Shown: positions 7,876-15,201 of the stretch, piece by piece
Position numbering within the stretch: the first letter of the stretch is position 1
Layout: each line of letters starts with the position of its first letter
Source of the DNA: Methanomassiliicoccus luminyensis B10
GTDB lineage: Archaea; Thermoplasmatota; Thermoplasmata; Methanomassiliicoccales; Methanomassiliicoccaceae
Reading direction: 5' to 3'
Assembly (NCBI RefSeq): GCF_000308215.1
Contig: NZ_CAJE01000013.1
Location: forward strand, 235,985-299,984
Length of the DNA stretch: 64,000 nt
Made by a program: the position numbers and the translations under genes
Notes under the pieces: generated by a model
The model's database searches: none
Seen by the model: the letters and a program-made list of their open reading frames with translations, nothing else
Told to the model about the DNA's origin: nothing

Positions 7876-9600
7876 CTACTTCTTTGAAACGGACTTGATG
7901 TATTTCCCCGAGCCCCTGGACATCTTCTTGGTTCGACCGTCCTTCCAACCATCATCTCGGCAGCCGTTCTTCCTTCTCTCCTTCCAGCCCATCGTCAGGT
8001 CGAACTTCAAGATCGTATCGTCCACACCCCCAACGCTCTCCGATGAAAGTAATTGGGCCATTAATCTTCCTGCTTTGGTAAGCTCCATCGACTCGCCCGA
8101 CCTTTTCAGCAACCCCTTCTTGAACATCTTCTCCACCTCCGTATTAATAGCGGAGGTGGAGCCCATGCCCCTCAGAACATCGATCCCTTCCAGTAGCCCC
8201 GGCCGCGTGTGATCCATGCGCAACCTCGACAGTGGGCCCAGCTCTGTACCTTCCTGCGCATTCACCTTCGGCTTATTCAGCACGTCCTGGCATAGCACGA
8301 AGTCCACCAGATCGTTCCTGATCTCCACCGATTCCGCGCGGCCACTCCCATCCCTGAAATCCTCTTTGTAGTTCACTTTATCCTCAATTATCTTGATGAT
8401 CTTTGCCTCCTGCTCCCTGACATATTCCGGGTCCGTGCAGGAGTTCTCCTCAGGCTTGTCCAGGTACCGTAACATCCTGGACCCATCCTTTCCCAGGTAA
8501 ACGATGCCCCTTTCGAAACGCGTCTTGGACTCGATCTCCATACCATCCACAAAGCGCCTGATGGTCTGCCTGCTCAGGACGACGACCTTCTCCCCCCGCT
8601 TGTCAGCCACGAACCTCATGGCGATCTCCTTGGCCACGTCCTCCCAGGTCTTAACCGGCTTTGGGGAGCGGTCCCACCGGTCCGGTACTCCGTCCGGTCC
8701 CATCTTTATCCATTTAATAAGCCCGTCCTTGAGGGCGATGAGGAACAGCGCGGGGACATTGAACTCCCATTCATATCGGACGTTCGTGCTCCCGTCGTAG
8801 GACTTTCTCCTTTCAAGAGTGTAAGACCAGCATCCGCGGTAGGGCTCGTCGTCGGTCTGTCCCTTGAGCCAGGCATACGTTTTCTTAAACCTCTTGCCCG
8901 TAGTCGGGTCCATTCGCCCAAACATCCTGCTGGAGTAGTCCACGCGACGTTCATCGCGATTCAGGGGGAAGGTAGGCTCTTTTTCATTGAAGCCGCTCAC
9001 CTTCGGCAATCTTGGATCGTCCAGGAGCTTTTGCAGGTCCCCCGCTATTCTCTGCCGTTCCTTCTCCAGTTTGGGACCGTCGTCCCCGAAGTTCTCGAAG
9101 GTGCACCCTTCGATAACCTCCAGCGCCGCCGCCCTCCACATCGCCGCCGGGTCAACGAGCATCCTGGTCCGCTTATCCCTTGGCCTCATTACATGGGCCA
9201 GGAGTTCGGGCAGGTGTTTCGTCGGCACGCTCTTGATGATAAATTTGGACAGAAGATCATAACGATGCTCCAGCACGCCTCCCCGGCGGCGGCTCTTTCC
9301 GTCAGTAGTGCACCAGTTCTCTTCAAGCATGGCATCCAGTATGGTGGGGTTCAGCTTCTTGTCGTCCCCCGTCGCCATCATGTCGAAGATAAGGTTCCAG
9401 TCGCCGATAGTATCCATCAGGCGTTGGGTCGCCCAGTTCCATCTTTGATTCCGGGGCTCCAGCTTCAGCTTCTTCCGGTACTTGCTCCTTGCCTCGTCGT
9501 CGGTGGCCTTTCCGATCCGCTCCTTCATCGTGAGGTCAGCTATTATGATCTTCCGTTCCCTGTCGGTCAACAGTCCACGTGATTTCGATAGATCCCCCAT
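7876..9600 (-). CDS. Unknown 574-aa protein with HTH-like segments
   Basis: The largest leftward gene of element 2. The N-terminus (LLTDRERKIIIADLT) resembles a short motif at the start of several archaeal HTH proteins. A middle segment (VVLSRQTIRRFVDG) looks like a recognition helix with turn, and residues about 505-545 (INTEVEKMFKKGLLKR then LTKAGRLMAQLL) look like a winged helix. No catalytic motif is clear. It is divergent from the RHH-like gene at 9697, with three GCTTAGC-type half-sites between them, so it is probably controlled from there. Function is not assigned. Confidence 0.75.
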   Translation of the reverse strand: MGDLSKSRGLLTDRERKIIIADLTMKERIGKATDDEARSKYRKKLKLEPRNQRWNWATQRLMDTIGDWNLIFDMMATGDDKKLNPTILDAMLEENWCTTDGKSRRRGGVLEHRYDLLSKFIIKSVPTKHLPELLAHVMRPRDKRTRMLVDPAAMWRAAALEVIEGCTFENFGDDGPKLEKERQRIAGDLQKLLDDPRLPKVSGFNEKEPTFPLNRDERRVDYSSRMFGRMDPTTGKRFKKTYAWLKGQTDDEPYRGCWSYTLERRKSYDGSTNVRYEWEFNVPALFLIALKDGLIKWIKMGPDGVPDRWDRSPKPVKTWEDVAKEIAMRFVADKRGEKVVVLSRQTIRRFVDGMEIESKTRFERGIVYLGKDGSRMLRYLDKPEENSCTDPEYVREQEAKIIKIIEDKVNYKEDFRDGSGRAESVEIRNDLVDFVLCQDVLNKPKVNAQEGTELGPLSRLRMDHTRPGLLEGIDVLRGMGSTSAINTEVEKMFKKGLLKRSGESMELTKAGRLMAQLLSSESVGGVDDTILKFDLTMGWKERRKNGCRDDGWKDGRTKKMSRGSGKYIKSVSKK

Positions 9601-9633
9601 CTCTCATCACCCAGATATCCATCTTTGAAAATT

Positions 9634-9679
9634 CTAAGCCGTCCCGCTTAGCGATATGGCTAAGCACCTATTAAATATC
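9634..9679. promoter_or_regulatory. Repeated GCTTAGC half-sites and TATA box
   Basis: CTAAGC (9634-9639), GCTTAGC (9646-9652) and GCTAAGC (9659-9665) alternate in orientation at 12 to 13 bp steps; the last two make a perfect 7-bp inverted repeat. TTAAATATC at 9671-9679 is a TATA box about 25 bp ahead of the rightward ATG at 9697, so that gene is probably leaderless. The arrangement fits cooperative binding of RHH dimers, perhaps by the 59-aa product itself. Confidence 0.6.
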
Positions 9680-9696
9680 ATCTCTCGTTCATTTAT

Positions 9697-9876
9697 ATGA
9701 TGAACCTGAAACCTTATGCTGTCAATCTTGAGCCGAAGGACATCGATGCGCTGAAGCATCTAGCTGAGTTGCAGGACCTCCCGCACACCGTCCTGGCCAG
9801 AGTTATTATAAAGCGCGGCATCAGGTCAGAAACGGCAAGGCTTGAGCGAGAAGAGGTCGGGAGGTCCAGGAAGTGA
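9697..9876 (+). CDS. Small RHH-like regulator, 59 aa
   Basis: ATG ATG start (9697 or 9700) directly downstream of a TATA box. The product has a strand (PYAVNLE), a helix (KDIDALKHLAELQ) and a second helix (PHTVLARVIIKRG), then a charged tail, consistent with a ribbon-helix-helix protein. Its TGA overlaps the GTG of the next gene, so the regulator and the 462-aa secreted protein are coupled. Self-control through the adjacent half-sites is inferred. Confidence 0.65.
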   Translation: MMNLKPYAVNLEPKDIDALKHLAELQDLPHTVLARVIIKRGIRSETARLEREEVGRSRK

Positions 9877-11261
9877 ACCGCTCCCTCGCCGCCATGCTCG
9901 TCCTGTGCATGCTCCTTGCGTCGTCAACATTGGCGGCGGTTCCATCGGCCTCGGCCTGGGTTCTCGAGGAACCTCCGCCCTCCATTGATTATCCTGGCAA
10001 GTACAAGATGCTGTGCCCGTTCGACTTCACCGACGCCACCGAATACGGCGTCGGCCAGGAATACGATCCGCACCAGCTCATGAGCCGGGAGTACGTCACC
10101 GGCATCCAGATGCAGGGCGAGGCCGCCCTGCGCGTGTCCGTTGACTTTGGCGGTACTAACAAGAGCGCGGTTTATCGGTGGAGTGTCGATCCCTCTCTCA
10201 GCCCATACGCCATCGACCGCGTGATGCTGGCGTATGCCGGGGAGCCCTCCCTCCCCTTCTTAGGTGAATCCACTAGCCACTTCTTCCTGAGCATGGTGGT
10301 CCGGGACAAAGACCACCAGATCATCAGGAACATCACGCAGATGCTGGCCATCGATCACCATTGGCATTATCTCGAATTTCTTAACCTGGCCCGTCTGGGC
10401 GGGAGCCATTACTCCCTGGAGCTGTGGTACATCGGCGGCGAGGAACTGGGGGGAGGCAGGATTTACCTCGACGACCTAAGGGCTGTCGCACCCCCGTGCG
10501 ATGTTAAGTTCAGCTTCTTCAACCAGTACACCGGCATCGGCCTGACCGGGGAGACCCTGATACCAGAGGTCTTCCACAACGGGAAGTGGGAGCGGGTCTG
10601 GAACAATGAGATCACCATCGCCGCCGGGGAGGTCATCGACTACCGCGTCAAGGACTACTTCGGCCAGATCATATCCTGGGTTCAGGGCGTCAAGCTCGAC
10701 TCGACGGTCAAATACATTGACATCCAGGTCCCGCTGGTCAAGGTGCAGATAGCGAAACCGGCGAACTACACCATGGACTACCCGCCGGAGTGGCAGGTCA
10801 TGGCGTTGGCGACGGGGAAGGCCATTCAGGTCCAGGGGTGGGAGCTGGAACTTCTGGCCGGACAGTACAGGTTCGGATGGGGCGATATGGCCACGACGGC
10901 CGACCAGGACGAGATCATTCGTAACGGTACCGTTGAGATCAACGTCTACGGCAGCGACTCGCTCGCCAGCTCCAACGCCGTTATCGACCTCAGCCATTCC
11001 ATGACAACGATCTCTCGCACCGCAGACAACGACACTTCGTTCCAGTTGCGTACCGAGGTTTCCCCGCTCGACGAATTCATCGGTACCATGGCGGGCGCGG
11101 CCGAGAAGATCCAGGGCTCGCAGGCATTCAGGGTCCTGTTGGCCCTGGCCATGGTGGGCTCTGTTCTGGGATATTTGCGCATGGTCAGCCGGGGCGTGGC
11201 GAAGAAAGCCGACGACTTCCTGAACAAGGAAGAAGAGGCACAAAAGGGTCGGAGGCGCTGA
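9873..11261 (+). CDS. Secreted, membrane-anchored beta-rich protein
   Basis: A 462-aa protein with a signal peptide (about residues 1-28, ending AVPSASA), a long extracellular part and a C-terminal transmembrane helix at about 420-440 followed by a basic cytoplasmic tail. The first half looks like a jelly-roll sandwich that ends in GGGRIYLDDLRAV, a pattern seen in carbohydrate-binding-like domains; the second half looks like Ig-type strands. N-x-[ST] sequons are present. It starts at GTG overlapping the regulator stop and is followed by an overlapping frame at 11261. A surface protein of the element or a virion protein is possible. No family is certain. Confidence 0.75.
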   Translation: MNRSLAAMLVLCMLLASSTLAAVPSASAWVLEEPPPSIDYPGKYKMLCPFDFTDATEYGVGQEYDPHQLMSREYVTGIQMQGEAALRVSVDFGGTNKSAVYRWSVDPSLSPYAIDRVMLAYAGEPSLPFLGESTSHFFLSMVVRDKDHQIIRNITQMLAIDHHWHYLEFLNLARLGGSHYSLELWYIGGEELGGGRIYLDDLRAVAPPCDVKFSFFNQYTGIGLTGETLIPEVFHNGKWERVWNNEITIAAGEVIDYRVKDYFGQIISWVQGVKLDSTVKYIDIQVPLVKVQIAKPANYTMDYPPEWQVMALATGKAIQVQGWELELLAGQYRFGWGDMATTADQDEIIRNGTVEINVYGSDSLASSNAVIDLSHSMTTISRTADNDTSFQLRTEVSPLDEFIGTMAGAAEKIQGSQAFRVLLALAMVGSVLGYLRMVSRGVAKKADDFLNKEEEAQKGRRR

Positions 11262-11623
11262 TGTCGTCCGACCCCTTTCGCGATGACACCGCTAGGGACG
11301 TACCCGGCGGATTTGTTCGGGAGCTGCTGGCTGGGGTTTCCAGCTTGTCCTCACCTGTGGCCAGCAGCCCCCATCTTCAAGCTGACGCCCTCGGTCTCGC
11401 CATGCCTGGGGTCCCTGATGAGCCCGCCCGTTCCTCTCCGTTCCTTCGGGCGCGGCTCAGACTTTTTCCAGCATACCGAGGGTCGCGGCGTGAACGCACC
11501 CGAAAAATCCTCGGCGCACGTGCCCCCGCGAACGCAGGGCACCGTTGCGGGAGTGGAGCAGGAGATGGACCAATGGCCGCGGCAAAGTGGCAGGAAAGGC
11601 CGCTTCCGCGCGTCGGGAGGTGA
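11261..11623 (+). CDS. Doubtful 120-aa frame coupled to the secreted protein
   Basis: The ATG overlaps the stop of the preceding gene (TGATG), which favours translation. The product is R/P/A-rich with no motif. A second frame, 11283-11657 (124 aa), overlaps it; from about 11340 its codons are at least as typical of the region, with G/C-rich third positions. One true gene with a frameshift could explain both. I cannot decide from inspection. Confidence 0.3.
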   Translation: MSSDPFRDDTARDVPGGFVRELLAGVSSLSSPVASSPHLQADALGLAMPGVPDEPARSSPFLRARLRLFPAYRGSRRERTRKILGARAPANAGHRCGSGAGDGPMAAAKWQERPLPRVGR

Positions 11624-11697
11624 GCGATTGGAAAATAGGCAACAGATCATAGAATGAACAGAGCTTGAATCGAGAACACCTGAAGAAAAAATTGCCA

Positions 11698-11734
11698 GGC
11701 GGGACACGTGCTTGGTAGGCGTCGGCGTCCCGCC
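11698..11734. terminator. GC-rich inverted repeat before the 11762 operon
   Basis: GGCGGGAC (11698-11705) and GTCCCGCC (11727-11734) form an 8-bp stem with a 21-nt loop. It lies between the end of the preceding frames and the first gene of the replication operon. It could end the upstream transcript or be an operator; there is no clear T-run. Confidence 0.4.
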
Positions 11735-11761
11735 CAGGGCTCAAACTAAGAGGTTGAGCGT

Positions 11762-11962
11762 ATGGAAGATAACCAATCGCAGATTAAGTATTGCGCCGAG
11801 AACCCCGAGCTGGGACCGATCGGCACGTTCGCTATCGTAATAAGGATGCCCTTGGGCTCCATGTCCGAGCTGGCCCGCATGGCCGCTCAGTTCCCTGGAG
11901 CTAGGATTATTTATCAGCGCACATCGGCCGGTCGGCTGACCATTGTCGATGGGGAGCGGTGA
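11762..11962 (+). CDS. Small conserved element protein, 66 aa
   Basis: ATG with GAGGTTGAG upstream. The product shows strand-helix-strand composition: FAIVIRMP, then MSELARMAAQFPGA, then RIIYQRTSAGRLTIVD. It matches the 62-aa protein at 17-205 of element 1 in the AI-V-I-R strand, the YxRTS turn and the final LTIV strand. First gene of an operon with near-continuous stop-start overlaps to 15130. The preserved pairing with replication and integrase genes in both elements suggests a shared core function, not yet known. Confidence 0.65.
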   Translation: MEDNQSQIKYCAENPELGPIGTFAIVIRMPLGSMSELARMAAQFPGARIIYQRTSAGRLTIVDGER

Positions 11963-12318
11963 TGGCCATGGGCAGATACTACATTGCCGTCAGCCACGCC
12001 CGCAAGGAGTACGTGGACCCGACCGAGATCGAGTCGGGAGCGAAGAAAGGGGAGATCCTAGATCCAAGCGGGGGGGTGACGCTGGCCCATGTAGCGGCCT
12101 TCTTGATATTCGACCGGTGGAAGAAAGGAGAGGTCGAGTTCGTGCCAGACGACGATCCCCTCTATCAACGAATCATCCAGGAGTACACGGACATCGGTGC
12201 GGAAATGGCCAAGGCATGGAATGCTTACTGGTCAAGGTGTCCAGATTACCATGGATTCCCCATCAGGTTCGATGACGGCCGGGAAAACTTCTATACCGTC
12301 ATCGAGGGGGGCTGGTGA
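11962..12318 (+). CDS. Hypothetical 118-aa protein
   Basis: ATG at 11962 overlaps the stop of the previous gene as TGATG, with GGGGAG upstream; GTG at 11959 is also in frame. The product is acidic and rich in aromatic residues, with predicted helices in LAHVAAFLIFDRWKKGE and YTDIGAEMAKAWNAYW. No transmembrane segment or known domain. It is the second gene of the replication operon. Confidence 0.6.
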   Translation: MAMGRYYIAVSHARKEYVDPTEIESGAKKGEILDPSGGVTLAHVAAFLIFDRWKKGEVEFVPDDDPLYQRIIQEYTDIGAEMAKAWNAYWSRCPDYHGFPIRFDDGRENFYTVIEGGW

Positions 12319-12500
12319 GCGACATGTCCGGTTTTAAGTACACCGAGTGCCGTGAGTGCGGGACCGACATCCACGACCGATGCAGCGACATCGTGGACGA
12401 AGGATTCTGTAGCCTGGCCTGCCAAACGCTATTCAAGAGACATGAGGCTGAGCGCAGAGAGCGGCTATCAACCGCCCAGGTCTGGGAGGTGCGTCCATGA
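12315..12500 (+). CDS. Zinc-finger mini-protein, 61 aa
   Basis: GTG start overlapping the previous stop (GTGA). It has CRECG and CSLAC metal pairs about 20 residues apart, followed by a basic-acidic helix (FKRHEAERRERL). The layout matches the proteins at 7250-7558 and 12739-12912. A treble-clef finger for nucleic-acid or protein binding is likely. Confidence 0.65.
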   Translation: MSDMSGFKYTECRECGTDIHDRCSDIVDEGFCSLACQTLFKRHEAERRERLSTAQVWEVRP

Positions 12501-12736
12501 TTCACGACCGCGACCGCGTGGTTTGCGAGTGCGGCCAGGAGTTCAACGGCTGGTGGTCTTTCGCCCACCATGCCAGGGAATGTGTTCCTCGGAAGAAGGT
12601 CAAGGCCCTGAAAGAGCGCGTAGCCGAGAGGCACCCTGAACAATATGCTAGGTTCCAAGAGAAGCACAGTGAAATGCTCAGGAACCGCAAGAGCCAGAAG
12701 GAGCATCCGGCAGCATCGGACAAAGGGAGGCGGTGA
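12497..12736 (+). CDS. C2HC-type zinc-finger protein, 79 aa
   Basis: ATGA overlap with the previous gene. The N-terminal 30 residues hold CECGQEF, then HHARECV, giving a C-x-C...H-x(3 to 4)-C finger; the remaining 45 residues are a highly charged helix (KALKERVAERHPEQ) ending in a basic tail. It sits in a chain of overlapping mini-genes ahead of the replication ATPase. Nucleic-acid binding is plausible but unproven. Confidence 0.6.
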   Translation: MIHDRDRVVCECGQEFNGWWSFAHHARECVPRKKVKALKERVAERHPEQYARFQEKHSEMLRNRKSQKEHPAASDKGRR

Positions 12737-12738
12737 GC

Positions 12739-12912
12739 ATGTACGAGGAATCGTCGGTGGCCCTCTGCCTGTGGTGCGGCTGCCGCATCAGCGAGGACGA
12801 CTATAGCGACTGGGCGCTGGACGGATACTGTAGTCGTCGCTGCCGGGACCGATGCCAGGACCGTCAACGGCTGCGGAAGAGGGACACCGACCGCAGGAGG
12901 AGAGAACCATGA
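12739..12912 (+). CDS. Zinc-finger mini-protein, 57 aa
   Basis: ATG two bases after the preceding stop, TGA overlapping the next ATG (12909-12912). The product has CLWCGC and CSRRCRDRC metal clusters and an Arg-rich tail (RQRLRKRDTDRRRRE). It is the fourth metal-site mini-protein of element 2 and resembles the one at 12315-12500 in spacing of the CxxC and CxxxC pairs. Confidence 0.6.
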   Translation: MYEESSVALCLWCGCRISEDDYSDWALDGYCSRRCRDRCQDRQRLRKRDTDRRRREP

Positions 12913-13172
12913 CCGCGCGGTTCAGGCGTTCGCTCTGCCTCCTGGTGGAGCGGATGGCCTTCTTTGCCGTGGTCCACCGCATGGGGCCGCTCAGGGAGCC
13001 TATCCAGCGCCCCTATCGGCAAATGCTCGATGATGGGAGATTCCTGGAGGGAGGTGGGGAGATCGCCGGGGAGGGATACGGCAGACTGTTCCAGAACGCG
13101 GTCGTGAATGGCCGCTGGACCAGCCAAGGAGAGCTGGACCCACGCGCCGATGAACAGAGGGGTGAGGCTTGA
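12909..13172 (+). CDS. Hypothetical 87-aa basic protein
   Basis: ATGA overlap with the previous gene and TTGA overlap with the next. The N-terminal half is basic and helical (TARFRRSLCLLVERMAFF), the C-terminal half Gly- and Glu-rich. No domain is recognised. Tight coupling to the ATPase suggests co-translation with the replication machinery. Confidence 0.55.
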   Translation: MTARFRRSLCLLVERMAFFAVVHRMGPLREPIQRPYRQMLDDGRFLEGGGEIAGEGYGRLFQNAVVNGRWTSQGELDPRADEQRGEA

Positions 13173-15130
13173 GCGCATCATCCGAACCCATTTTCCTCAT
13201 CTATGTCCGAGATAAGGAAGCCAACGAGGAGGGGAAGAGATACGGCTGCCGGAGACTCCAGAGCGGAGTGGAGCCGTTCGATAGAAGTATCGGGGAATGG
13301 GAGCACCTGTTCTCAGTCGGGGAATGTCTCACGGTCGCCCCAAGGATACGCGAGGCATTGGCCGCGTACAAGGCCAAAGAGAACGCACCGGGAGGGCAGG
13401 AACCCGCCTCTGCGCCCGATAAGGACCCGGAGGACGTTGAGGAAGAGGACGACGAAGGAAAGCCCAAGAAAAAGAAGTCTCCGAAGGAATCTGCCATCCT
13501 TCTAGGACTCGCCTCGGAGATCGGTGATATCTACGCTTTCAGGGACCAGAGGGGCGATCCATACGTTCGTGTCACAATGAACGGGACGCCATTCATCGTC
13601 CGGTTGTCCAAGAAAGACCCTGGCGAGTTCGGGGACATTCTAACGAAAATGTCCCTGGATTATGGCGATTACATCCCCAAAGAGAGTGCCATAAAAGAAG
13701 TTGTCAGGGCCCTTCGAGCGGAGGCTTTGCATGGCGAGAACGTACACCCGCTGTTCAACAGGGTCGCTGAGTACGATGGCTCGTTCATGTACTACTTGAG
13801 CGACCAGGGAAGGCGAGTGATTGCTATCAACCCCAATATCCCGAACGGCTGGCATATCTTGGGGGACGCGCCCATCCTATTCAAGCACTATCCTCATATG
13901 CTGCCCCAGGACGAGCCCAAGGTTTCAGACGGCACATATCTGGACAAGTTCGTTGACAGCCTCAACTTGTCGAAGGACGGCAAGCTGATGTATAAGATAA
14001 ATCTCGCGACCGACCTGATACCTGAGATCGCCCACGCTGGAATGTCATTCGATGGACCGAATGGTTCCACAAAGTCCACTCTGATCTGGGCAGAGAAGAT
14101 GTTGATCGACCCGAGTTCAATCGACCTTATGCCGCCATTCAAAGACAGAAAGGAACTGCACCGCGCGATGGACCGGCATTACATCATGCCTATCGACAAC
14201 GTGAGCCACATAACGCTAGACATGTCCGATGATCTGGCAAGAGGCATCACCGGCATAACGATACCAACCAGGGGGCTCTACACCGACGATGATGATTTTA
14301 TCAGGAAATTCAAGTGCATCGTTAGGTTGAATGGTATCAGCCAGGAGGTAAAGCAGTCTGACCTTCTGAGCCGTCTGCTGCTCGAAAGCGTCCCCGAATT
14401 GGACAAGAGTAAGATGAGAAACGAGTCAGATGTAAAGGCCGAGATTTTGGCATGGAGGCCCTACATCCTGGGGGAGCTGCTGACCGTTGTCTCCAAGGCC
14501 ATGACGATAAAGCCGACGCTTAAGGTCACGGCCAAGCCAAGGATGTCTGACTGGTACACCTGGGCGATGGCGGCATCAGTCGCGATGGGGATAAAGCAAG
14601 AGGATTTTGTCAAGCTCTATGGCGGGTACGAAGAGAAACAGCACAGCGAAGCCGTAAACCAGAGCATGATCGCGCCGCTCATCAAGGAAGCGTCCAGGGA
14701 GACTTTGAGCATGGATTGTTGCACGGGCTTCTATGGGACGAACGAAGAACTCCTTAAATGGTTGGTCAACAGGGCCAAGGACCTCAGTCTCAAAACAAAG
14801 ACCGTCGAATGGCCCGAAGATCCTTCCACGCTTGGTAAGATGCTCAAACGTCTGAGGAAGGACCTTAGAACGCAAGATGTTGAGGTCGTGCTTGAATACC
14901 GGCACGAGCAGTTGACGAGGATCTCTTGCTTCGAGAATGACCCCAGGATAAAATCACGGCATTACGGCAGGAAGGACCGCATAAAGGTCATTCTGTCCAC
15001 GGCCGACTATAAGGAGTTCTTCGGTGGAACAGGAGCGGGGACGGTGGAACACGTTAACCGCCTTGACTCGTTCCAAGAGCCAGATACCTCATTGGAACAG
15101 CAGGAACAGGAGAACAGCAATTCCGCGTAA
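13169..15130 (+). CDS. Replication ATPase without PrimPol domain
   Basis: A 653-aa protein starting at TTG (13169) that overlaps the previous stop; GGGGTGAGG lies just upstream and no other start occurs before residue 130. Residues 75-105 are an acidic-then-basic linker. The ATPase lies at about 270-420: Walker A GPNGSTKST near 297 and Walker B IMPIDNV near 339. The central and C-terminal parts match the element 1 protein (GWHILGDAPILFK, MSDWYTWAMAASVAMG, WPEDPSTLGKMLKRLRKDL). It lacks the primase-polymerase and CHC2-like zinc parts, so priming must come from the host or another protein. GGAACAG repeats lie in its last 35 codons. Confidence 0.8.
   Translation: MSASSEPIFLIYVRDKEANEEGKRYGCRRLQSGVEPFDRSIGEWEHLFSVGECLTVAPRIREALAAYKAKENAPGGQEPASAPDKDPEDVEEEDDEGKPKKKKSPKESAILLGLASEIGDIYAFRDQRGDPYVRVTMNGTPFIVRLSKKDPGEFGDILTKMSLDYGDYIPKESAIKEVVRALRAEALHGENVHPLFNRVAEYDGSFMYYLSDQGRRVIAINPNIPNGWHILGDAPILFKHYPHMLPQDEPKVSDGTYLDKFVDSLNLSKDGKLMYKINLATDLIPEIAHAGMSFDGPNGSTKSTLIWAEKMLIDPSSIDLMPPFKDRKELHRAMDRHYIMPIDNVSHITLDMSDDLARGITGITIPTRGLYTDDDDFIRKFKCIVRLNGISQEVKQSDLLSRLLLESVPELDKSKMRNESDVKAEILAWRPYILGELLTVVSKAMTIKPTLKVTAKPRMSDWYTWAMAASVAMGIKQEDFVKLYGGYEEKQHSEAVNQSMIAPLIKEASRETLSMDCCTGFYGTNEELLKWLVNRAKDLSLKTKTVEWPEDPSTLGKMLKRLRKDLRTQDVEVVLEYRHEQLTRISCFENDPRIKSRHYGRKDRIKVILSTADYKEFFGGTGAGTVEHVNRLDSFQEPDTSLEQQEQENSNSA
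15026..15112. repeat. GGAACAG repeat cluster, right, inside the ATPase gene
   Basis: GGAACAG occurs at 15026, 15094 and 15103, with GGAACAC at about 15046. The stretch 15070-15112 is an inverted partner of 4533-4574, including 16 identical bases (GTTCCAAGAGCCAGAT at 15070-15085). The encoded tail is low complexity (Q, E, N, S), so the DNA sequence is probably under its own constraint. Candidate origin or arm sites. Confidence 0.6.
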
Positions 15131-15201
15131 AATAATAATTTTCGGGGGATGGGCTTGTTTAATACGTTCCTGCTCGATATCTATCGTCAAGAGGGCATAC
15201 A

